A DNA stretch of 64,000 nucleotides from Acidobacteriaceae bacterium. Lineage in GTDB: Bacteria > Acidobacteriota > Terriglobia > Terriglobales > Acidobacteriaceae. A program made the position numbers and the translations under genes. Location of the stretch: the NCBI GenBank assembly GCA_030041045.1, contig JASHOQ010000038.1, forward strand, positions 1 to 64,000, in the 5' to 3' direction. This document shows, piece by piece, positions 17,454 through 24,046 of this stretch. Each line of letters opens with the position of its first letter. Position 1 is the first letter of the stretch. The notes under the pieces are model-generated. The model was not told the origin of the DNA. It saw nothing but the letters and a program-made list of their open reading frames with translations, and made no database searches.

Positions 17454-19253
17454 TCAGGCGGGAGCGCTGGCTCCTGCTGCAGGTTGCGGAGTTGGCGCAG
17501 GTTCCCGCCTTACCGTGTTTTCCTGTGCGGCCTGGAGGGTTCGCGTAATGTGGAGTGCGATGCGGCGGGTGAAGAAATCGTGTTGCGGAACAGGGTCGCC
17601 TGCGCCACCGGTGGGCTGCGCCGGAGTGCCGATGGGACCCATGGCGAAGAGAGTCGCGTCAAACAAGTCTGTCGATGCGATCAGGAGTATATAGTCGGTG
17701 GCCTCCGTCGCTGCTCCCGGCACAGAAGCGTGCTCCGGACTGCCGGACCGGGTGTAAATGGGTTGACTGCCGGGGTCAAGGAACTGCGTCTGACCGCCGA
17801 GCAGATCTGTCGTGATGCTGAAGTCAGCGGAGAAATATAGAAGCGCGACATAGAGCCTCGCGGTCTCGTTGTTCTTGACCGAGGCAACATAAGTGGGACG
17901 TCCGTCGGGAGTCGAATAAAGGCTCATTTGCACGGCGTGGTAGGGGAGCTCTACGGCGTCCGTGGGCGGACAGGTAAAGCTCTGCGCCTGCGCAGTGCCA
18001 GGATTCACAGTGAAGGTGAACTCAATGGCCGCGGCGGGAATCTGCGTGTTGGGATTCGTGAGCGCAAGGCGTTGCTTCCAAATGGACGTGTGATCGAGAA
18101 ACGATGCGACGACCGCGACGGCCTTGTACTGCGCGTTTTGGTCGAGCGCAGGAGTCGGATCGGGCTGGAGCACGGCGGCAGCGGGCTGGACCTGGGTGAC
18201 AGCGGCGAAGGCAAAGGCTTTGCTGGAATCGGCGAGGTTGGTATCTGCGGTGCTGAGCGGGTAAAGCGCATAACGATTGCCGGCCGCGATGTTAAGCGTT
18301 GCGCCGCGATCGAGCTGCCACTGGTTCGTGAGGTTGCTGAAGGCGACAATGGCGTAGTCCGTTTGCGCGGCCGCATCGAAGCCGAGGAAGAGAGCGTCCA
18401 GCATATGGTCTCCGCCCGAGGACTCCACCTTTGGCGTCTGCAACGGAACATCCACGCTCATCGCGGCGCTCGTCAGATGCATCAACTCGCGGTAGCCGAG
18501 GCCGGCCTTCGTCTGGTTGAGCGTATCGGTCAGGAAATACGTGAATGCACCGTGGTTCTTCTCGGTGCTCGGGTCGATATACTCCTGAGCGGTCTGGTCG
18601 GTATCGCAGGCCGCAAGCAGAATATGCGCGCCGCTCTGGCCCGGTTTGGAGCAGGCGGCGGCGGCGCGAGTGATCGGGTTTGCATTTTGCATGGCGCCGG
18701 GCAGGTTGCGGATAGCAGCCTCGAGCACGGCGGGATTGGTGAGATACTTTGAAGCGGGCTGTGCGTCAGGGCGAGCGCTTACGCGACGCACGGCCGGGCC
18801 GCGGTCCATCGAGCCCGAATGGCAGGAGTCGAACATGGTGGTGAGATGGGCTCCGTTGGCCGTGACCTCCGAGATCAGAACGGCCATGTCTTTGTCGACC
18901 AGATCAAGCCCGTTCGGCAAACGGCTGTCATAACAGACAATCGACGAGTTCATGCCGCTCGGTTCAACGGTCGAGAATTGTCCGCCCGTCGGCACCAGCG
19001 AGCCGTGGCCGGCGTAGAAGAAAAGCGCCAGGTCACATTGTTTCGCCTGGCCAAGATGCGAGCGGAAGTTGTCGATGACGGCCTGGCGCGTGGCCGCGGA
19101 GTCCTGAATGCGGAGCAGATGGAGAGATTCGGTATCAAAGCGGGCACGAAGCATTGCCTCGATGGAATCCGCGTCGTTCAGGCATCCGTCGAGCAAGTCA
19201 ACTGGTGGAGGATATGCGTTAATGGCCACAAGTAGCGCGTAGATTGAGGGCAT
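17454..19253 (-). CDS. Caspase-family (C14) protease
   Basis: A 599-residue protein whose first about 270 residues are a caspase/metacaspase-like peptidase domain. The catalytic pair is visible: His83 in FFYAGHGS and Cys144 in MFDSCHSGS, with the family start YALLVAINAYPPP and the LNDADSIEAML helix. The C-terminal about 300 residues are beta-rich; a segment near residues 285-340 (FSNLTNQWQLDRGATLNIAAGNRYALYP) resembles a carbohydrate- or protein-binding sandwich, but I cannot name it. No signal peptide or membrane segment is seen. Bacterial caspase homologues of this kind are often linked to signalling or defence. Its neighbours here are a kinase, a phosphatase and a small unknown protein. 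Confidence 0.9.
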   Translation of the reverse strand: MPSIYALLVAINAYPPPVDLLDGCLNDADSIEAMLRARFDTESLHLLRIQDSAATRQAVIDNFRSHLGQAKQCDLALFFYAGHGSLVPTGGQFSTVEPSGMNSSIVCYDSRLPNGLDLVDKDMAVLISEVTANGAHLTTMFDSCHSGSMDRGPAVRRVSARPDAQPASKYLTNPAVLEAAIRNLPGAMQNANPITRAAAACSKPGQSGAHILLAACDTDQTAQEYIDPSTEKNHGAFTYFLTDTLNQTKAGLGYRELMHLTSAAMSVDVPLQTPKVESSGGDHMLDALFLGFDAAAQTDYAIVAFSNLTNQWQLDRGATLNIAAGNRYALYPLSTADTNLADSSKAFAFAAVTQVQPAAAVLQPDPTPALDQNAQYKAVAVVASFLDHTSIWKQRLALTNPNTQIPAAAIEFTFTVNPGTAQAQSFTCPPTDAVELPYHAVQMSLYSTPDGRPTYVASVKNNETARLYVALLYFSADFSITTDLLGGQTQFLDPGSQPIYTRSGSPEHASVPGAATEATDYILLIASTDLFDATLFAMGPIGTPAQPTGGAGDPVPQHDFFTRRIALHITRTLQAAQENTVRREPAPTPQPAAGASAPA

Positions 19254-19437
19254 GAAGGGTCGTCTCCGGTTTTACGTTTGAGGATGTTCAGGAGCGCAGG
19301 GGACGCGAATCCAGCTAAACACGGAAGGCCAGATCAGCGCCAGCAGATATTTTGCGCTGTGCCCGTGTCCTTCCAGGGTCAATGCCCGCAATTTCGCGGC
19401 AGAACCGGGCAATTTGTGACAAGTCGTGCGGATCTTG
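19254..19437. other. Intergenic region upstream of the caspase gene
   Basis: No gene is visible. It must contain the promoter of the minus-strand caspase gene; GGAG lies just before that start. Beyond it begins the tRNA-end fragment at 19438 and the repeat at 19558. The stretch 19470-19557 holds a palindromic CGGGCGTCTGAGCCCG hairpin. Confidence 0.4.
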
Positions 19438-19469
19438 AGACTTTATGGTGAATCTGGTCGGGATCGAAC
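19438..19469 (-). repeat. tRNA 3'-end fragment, possible attachment-site relic
   Basis: Read on the minus strand, 19446-19468 is a tRNA end from the T-loop onward: TTCGATC loop, CCGAC stem, CAGATTC acceptor strand, A, then CCA. The 5' remainder of a tRNA is missing. The whole 32-base stretch matches 61420-61451, the 3' end and flank of tRNA-Ala(GGC), at 28 of 32 positions by eye and in the same orientation. Truncated tRNA ends in direct repeat with an intact tRNA are the classical footprint of integration. Confidence 0.55.
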
Positions 19470-19557
19470 TTGCGCCGTCATGCGGGCGTCTGAGCCCGCA
19501 GGCGAAATCCCGAGCGGAGCGAAGGACCGCAAAACCAGAAGATGCTCGAGAGGGATT

Positions 19558-19692
19558 TGGTGGAGCAAGTAGCAAGCGAACCGTTCTCCAGCTCCAAAGT
19601 CCCCCCAAAAGCCCCAATTTCAGCCGAGCTTTGGTCCAATCCCTCCGTCGCCGATCATACGCCCAGAATGTGTCAATGAGCGCACGGGTGAT
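19558..19692. repeat. Dispersed repeat family C, copy 1
   Basis: About 135 bases alignable along their whole length with 21744-21879. The best part is TGGTGGAGCAAGT, one changed base, then GCAAGCGAACCGTTCTCC and AGCTCCAAA; the far ends (CAATGAGCGCAC versus CGATGAGTGCAC) still match. GGAGC and GCTCC can pair. Chance open frames cross it but differ between copies, so it is probably non-coding. It lies 90 bases from the tRNA-end fragment. Confidence 0.55.
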
Positions 19693-19823
19693 TTCGCGTG
19701 AATCAATGTCCAGCTTGCTCTTTCGGGTTCAGGGATACATGATCGCGGAACACCGGGGATAAGCTATGCGTAGGGTTTGATCCTGGCGAAGTACTTGTGC
19801 GAGGGGATGGAGGCACGAGCGGA

Positions 19824-21431
19824 GTGACAACTGAGACGAGGATTGCCGAGCCGCGGGAATTTACAGCTCTATCCGCGAAGGGCGCGGTGCGGATGGCGGT
19901 GGGGTTTGGCCTGCTGAAATATGTTCTGTCAACGCTGGGCCAGATAATGATCCAACATGCAGGGTACGGCATTTTTCGGGATGAGTTGTATTTCATTGTG
20001 TGTGGCCGCCATCTGGCGTGGGGGTATGTGGATCAGCCTCCCGTCATTCCGTTGGTCGCGCGCATTTCGGAGTTGCTGTTTGGGTTGCATTCGCTGGCGC
20101 TGTTCCGGACCTTTGCCTCGTTGGCGGGCGCCGCGGAAGTAGCGATAACAGGGTTGCTGGCGTGGCGGATGGGCGGGTCGCGCTGGGCGCAGGCGCTGGC
20201 CATGACGGGGATTCTGCTGGCGCCCATGGCGATTGGCGCCAGTGAGACCTTTTCGACGAGCACTTTTGAGCCGCTCTTCTGGATGATGGTGGCTCTCGCG
20301 CTGATGGAGTTGGCGCAGCTGGCCGATCGCGGCATTCGCAGTGGCCGGGCAGTGGCATTGTGGTGGGTAGTGCTGGGCGTGGCGGCGGGCCTGGGCCTCG
20401 AAAACAAGTGGAACGAGGTTTTCTTTCTGGTCTGTCTGCTGGCGGCGCTGCTGATAACAAAACAGCGGAAGCTGCTCGCTTCAAAATGGTTCCCGATCGG
20501 CCTTGCACTCCTGGTCCTGCTGATTCTGCCCAATCTGCTTTGGGAGATGCAGCACCATTGGGCAACACTCGAGCTGCTGCACAACGATCAGGTTAACGGC
20601 AAGAACGTGCACATGGGGCCGCTGCAGTTTCTGTTTACCCAGATGATGGTCTTCGGGCCGCTGATGGCTCCGTTGTGGATTGGCGGCATTCTTTGGCTGC
20701 TCTTCGGCCGGCCGGCAAAGATGTTCCGTTTTCTGGGTGTGACCTATGTGCTGTATCTGCCCCTGATGATGATTCTGCACGCCAAAGACTATTACCTGGC
20801 GGCCATTTATCCGCTCTATTTTGCCGCGGGCGCGGCGGCCTGGGATCTTCTCTTCCGCAAGGCCTGGCTGCGGCGCGGGCTCATACCGGCGTACGTAGCG
20901 TTGAACGCGGCGTTCCTCGCGGTTCTGCTGCCAATCATACTTCCAGTGTTGCCGCCAGCGCAGAGCATTGCCTACCAGGCGCGGATCCACGTGCAGCCGC
21001 CGAAGACGGAGTCGGGACCCACGGCAGCGCTGCCACAGTACTTCGCGGATATGCTGGATTGGCGGCAGAAGGCGGACATGCTGGCCGCTGCCTGGTACTC
21101 CCTGCCGCAGGCGGAGCGCGAACAGGCCGTGATCTACACGGAAAACTATGGCGACGCCAGCGCAGTGAACGTATACCGCCCGGATGTGCCGCAGGCCATC
21201 AGCGGACACCAGAACTACTTCTTCTGGGGACCGCGCAGCTATACGGGCAGCGTCATGATCGTTTTTGGAGAAAGCCGCAGCACCCTCGAAAGCGAGTTTG
21301 ACTCGGTGGAGGAATTTACCCAGGATGCAAACCCGTATGTGGAGCCGTATGAGCGTGGGCCGGTTTTCATCTGCAGAGGTCTGCATGGAAACCTCCAAGC
21401 GCTGTGGCCAAAGGTGAAGATGTGGGAGTGA
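19824..21431 (+). CDS. Glycosyltransferase family 39-like integral membrane protein
   Basis: A polytopic membrane protein of about 535 residues, like the ArnT/PMT (GT39/GT83) mannosyl- or aminoarabinosyl-transferases that use lipid-linked sugars at the outer face of the inner membrane. FRDELYFIVCGRHLAWGYVDQPP near residue 50 is the typical first periplasmic loop, with the conserved Asp-Glu. At least nine hydrophobic segments follow, ending in a soluble C-terminal domain of about 170 residues. I prefer GTG 19824, ten bases after GGAGG (19809-19813), over GTG 19797. It stands alone on + between repeats, so the target of glycosylation is unknown. Confidence 0.85.
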   Translation: MTTETRIAEPREFTALSAKGAVRMAVGFGLLKYVLSTLGQIMIQHAGYGIFRDELYFIVCGRHLAWGYVDQPPVIPLVARISELLFGLHSLALFRTFASLAGAAEVAITGLLAWRMGGSRWAQALAMTGILLAPMAIGASETFSTSTFEPLFWMMVALALMELAQLADRGIRSGRAVALWWVVLGVAAGLGLENKWNEVFFLVCLLAALLITKQRKLLASKWFPIGLALLVLLILPNLLWEMQHHWATLELLHNDQVNGKNVHMGPLQFLFTQMMVFGPLMAPLWIGGILWLLFGRPAKMFRFLGVTYVLYLPLMMILHAKDYYLAAIYPLYFAAGAAAWDLLFRKAWLRRGLIPAYVALNAAFLAVLLPIILPVLPPAQSIAYQARIHVQPPKTESGPTAALPQYFADMLDWRQKADMLAAAWYSLPQAEREQAVIYTENYGDASAVNVYRPDVPQAISGHQNYFFWGPRSYTGSVMIVFGESRSTLESEFDSVEEFTQDANPYVEPYERGPVFICRGLHGNLQALWPKVKMWE

Positions 21432-21477
21432 GGCAACGGTAAGAGGATCCGGTCTGTCTCAATTCACGATTCCAGGC

Positions 21478-21571
21478 CGAGTCACTCATTGACGCGTTGA
21501 TGTCTTGGAACTTTGGATCAGTTCGATATTCGATTGCCGGCGAGCCATTCACTTATCTCATGTCCTAATGC
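21478..21571. repeat. Dispersed repeat family B, copy 1
   Basis: About 93 bases closely matching 29348-29440, both starting 45-70 bases after the stop of a plus-strand gene. Shared blocks include ACTCATTGACGCGTTG, GGAACTTTGGATC and ATTCGATT; weaker similarity may run on past the end. The shared reading frame gives a common peptide, but the similarity is as strong at silent positions, so I treat it as non-coding. The remaining bases up to 21743 hold no gene I can support. Confidence 0.55.
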
Positions 21572-21743
21572 ATTCGGAGGACACTCGGCATTTCCCGATT
21601 GGAGAATGGCTCTGTTATCATCGCTGTTTCAAAACGCGGAGAGTTTTCTCCTGTGCCCTTCACGAGCGGGAAGCACTGATTTTGCGGAGGAATCTGCAAA
21701 TTCTCCGCTGTACATTACAGGTTATAAACAACTTATAACTGCA

Positions 21744-21879
21744 TGGTGGAGCAAGTGGCAAGCGAACCGTTCTCCAGCTCCAAAATGCCTGCCCCAAAAA
21801 ACCAATTTGAGCCCGATTGGGTGCAATCTCCCTGTTGCTGGCCATACAGCCGGATATGTCGATGAGTGCACCGGCGATT
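21744..21879. repeat. Dispersed repeat family C, copy 2
   Basis: The second copy of the 19558-19692 repeat, about 136 bases. It ends 41 bases before the 3' end of the methyltransferase gene. Together with the family-B copy at 21478 it fills most of the 21432-21920 gap. Its end (CGATGAGTGC) resembles, inverted, the start of family B (CTCATTGACGC), so B and C could be opposite ends of one decayed element; this is speculative. Confidence 0.5.
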
Positions 21880-21920
21880 GGGCGCACGCCGAGAATGGGA
21901 ACTGCGCTCGCCACCGAGCC

Positions 21921-22544
21921 TCAACTGTGCCGGGTGGAAGGCTGGGCCGGGATCGTGCGCTGGCGCGAAAGACAGAACCAGACCTTTGCATTGTCGCCGC
22001 GAAACTCGGCTGATCGCAACTCGACGATCTCCAGCGCGGGCTCGATGGCGAGGGTAACCTCGCGTGCCGAGCGGCGCGGCGGACCGACCTCACGTGGCAA
22101 ACCTTCTGTGCTGCCGATCAGGCTCAGCCACAAGCCGCCCGGCGCTAGTGTGGCAGCGACGTGTGCCGCGAAGCGCTGTCTCTCGCCTGGTTCATCGAAT
22201 ACATGAAAGCAACCGCGGTCGAACACGAACTGGAAGGGGCCGTCGGGGGGAGGCGCCTTCAGAAAATCCCATTCCGCAAAGCGGCAGCGCAGCGCGCGCC
22301 CCTTCATCTTGGCGTGGGCCCTTTCGACTGCGAGCGGCGCGACATCGACTCCGAGCACGTTGAAGCCCCGCTCCGCCAACCAGATCGCATTGGTGCCAGT
22401 ACCCACTCCAATCTCAAGCGTCAGACCGGGCGTGACCGCGCCTGAAGTGACGAACTCGACGAGCAGGGGCTCCGGCTGCCCGGTATCCCAGGGTAGCTGT
22501 CCAGAGGCGTAACTTTCATTCCACGATGGGTGCGGCATCACCAT
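21921..22544 (-). CDS. SAM-dependent methyltransferase (class I, TPMT-like)
   Basis: A 207-residue soluble class I methyltransferase. Motif I, LEIGVGTGTNAIWLAERG, binds S-adenosylmethionine, followed by VLGVDVAPLAVERA (motif II) and FQFVFDRGCFHVFDE (post-motif region). The opening WNESYASGQLPWDTGQPEP is characteristic of the thiopurine-methyltransferase-like group found in many soil bacteria, which methylate small thiol, metalloid or halide acceptors. The actual substrate cannot be read from sequence. Transcription ends next to a family-C repeat. The upstream gap to the phosphatase gene is about 100 bases and both run on the minus strand, so weak co-transcription is possible. Confidence 0.85.
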   Translation of the reverse strand: MVMPHPSWNESYASGQLPWDTGQPEPLLVEFVTSGAVTPGLTLEIGVGTGTNAIWLAERGFNVLGVDVAPLAVERAHAKMKGRALRCRFAEWDFLKAPPPDGPFQFVFDRGCFHVFDEPGERQRFAAHVAATLAPGGLWLSLIGSTEGLPREVGPPRRSAREVTLAIEPALEIVELRSAEFRGDNAKVWFCLSRQRTIPAQPSTRHS

Positions 22545-22647
22545 ACGAGTTTAGTTCATCCGCAACGGCGTTCATCGCGCCGCTCCCGCACCTACCCAGA
22601 ACAGCCGATTCGGCTCACCGGGTGCCCCTAGAGATTGCTTCAGCCGA

Positions 22648-23961
22648 TTATGGCGCGCGCCCGGACGTCGACTGCTCCAAAACCAGTTCAAAGTCCTTGA
22701 AAGAGCAGGAGAGATCCGCGTGGCTGCATCCAGGCACGAAAACCGGCACCCGCACAGGCGGATTCTTGCTGCTAAGCACGGATGCCGCGCGCATCTGTTC
22801 GAGCGTCTGCGTCGTGTAATAGACGCGCACCGAGTTCTTCCCGTCTGCCGACTGCCAAAGCTCGAACACCAGCGCGCCACCCGGTGGAGTATCGTCGGCT
22901 CTCCCATCGGCGATCCAATGCAGGCCTAATGCCCCCGCGACGCTGGCGAGGTTGGAATCGTGGCCGATGAGGAACAACGCGCGGTCGTTGACGCGGCTGA
23001 TTGCGCCGGCTACCGGTTTTTGCGTGGCCGCCTGCGAAAGCGACAACACGATCTGATGCAGCAGATTCGAGGCCTGAACGCGAGCAATCGGTTCTGGCCG
23101 CTGCGAGATATCCGATGCGGCAGTGTGAAGATCAATCAAACTGCGCAAGTTTGCGCCATTCACACAGCCCCAGCCCACATCGGACGCATCCATGCCTTCG
23201 GTGTATTCGAGCAGAATATTCTCGGTAAGCGTCGATGCTGTGCTCAACGGGCCGCGCAATTCCGCGAGGTGGTCTTCAGATCCCGGCGTGAGGATTGCGG
23301 GAATGTCGAGAATTGACTGCCGGTCGGTGGGCGTAGCGGGATCTCCGCACTTCGAGAGAATGCCATCGAGTTCGGTGAGCTGGGCACGAAAGGCCTCGGT
23401 TGGGTTGTTGGCATTGCCGCCGATGCTTCCGGCTATGGCCGCAACCGCGAGCTCCGGATCGACAGAAGTGATATGGGCCTCAAGCGGATGGAAGAGCGCA
23501 TCCGGCGTGCCTTGCGGCAGCCCGCCAATCTTCGGCGCGCATCCGGGAAACAAGCCCTCCGCCATCGCTTTTCCTGTCTCCCGTGTGCGCTCATCGGAGT
23601 CGGCATAGAAGCTCGCGTGCGCCGCGTCTTTGCAACCCGTGGCGGAGAACAAGCCTTCGCCGGCCAGTTGCGCGCGGTCATATGCGCCGAAGAGCTTCAT
23701 CAACTGGAAGCCATGATCGGTAAGATAGCCCGGCTTTACATTCCATTTCGGCCAGGGAGCTGCGGAGTACGCGCTGTAATCCGCGGCACCGGCCGTGGGT
23801 GACCGGACGCCGTGCCGGCTGAGAAGAACGACGAACTCCAACTTCTGGCCGTCGATGCTGGCGCCTGGAGCCGGCCCCTGCGCCTCACACGCCAGCGCGC
23901 CCAGCGCGAGAACAACCAAAGCACAAGCGCCAAGAAACGACGAAACGCGCAGCATCCTCAT
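22648..23961 (-). CDS. Histidine acid phosphatase / 4-phytase-like, secreted
   Basis: A 437-residue exported phosphatase of the histidine acid phosphatase clan (AppA/Agp-like). The signal peptide ends near ALACEAQG. The catalytic motif RHGVRSP is at residues 49-55, with His50 as nucleophile, and the partner IGHDSN at His334-Asp335 supplies the proton donor. Several Cys residues fit periplasmic disulfides. Substrates in this family are phytate, glucose-1-phosphate or general monoesters; which one applies is not decidable. It lies 85 bases downstream of a TonB receptor on the same strand, so the pair may take up and dephosphorylate an organic phosphate. Confidence 0.9.
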   Translation of the reverse strand: MRMLRVSSFLGACALVVLALGALACEAQGPAPGASIDGQKLEFVVLLSRHGVRSPTAGAADYSAYSAAPWPKWNVKPGYLTDHGFQLMKLFGAYDRAQLAGEGLFSATGCKDAAHASFYADSDERTRETGKAMAEGLFPGCAPKIGGLPQGTPDALFHPLEAHITSVDPELAVAAIAGSIGGNANNPTEAFRAQLTELDGILSKCGDPATPTDRQSILDIPAILTPGSEDHLAELRGPLSTASTLTENILLEYTEGMDASDVGWGCVNGANLRSLIDLHTAASDISQRPEPIARVQASNLLHQIVLSLSQAATQKPVAGAISRVNDRALFLIGHDSNLASVAGALGLHWIADGRADDTPPGGALVFELWQSADGKNSVRVYYTTQTLEQMRAASVLSSKNPPVRVPVFVPGCSHADLSCSFKDFELVLEQSTSGRAP

Positions 23962-24046
23962 TTCCCTCGAACTCTCTTCACCTGAAAGAATAAGGCCGGT
24001 ACAGAGAGAGGCTGATCGCGCCGGCCCGTGAAAACCGATCGGTCCG

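Noticed and set aside
19315..19617. Open frame of 100 codons on the minus strand upstream of the caspase gene
   Set aside because: It runs through the tRNA-end fragment and the family-C repeat, and its peptide has no coding character.
21513..22013. Open frames sharing the peptide FDIRLPASHSLI with one at 29289-29576
   Set aside because: The DNA similarity (family B) is as high at silent as at replacement positions, the frames diverge right after the shared part, and no ribosome binding site or domain is present.
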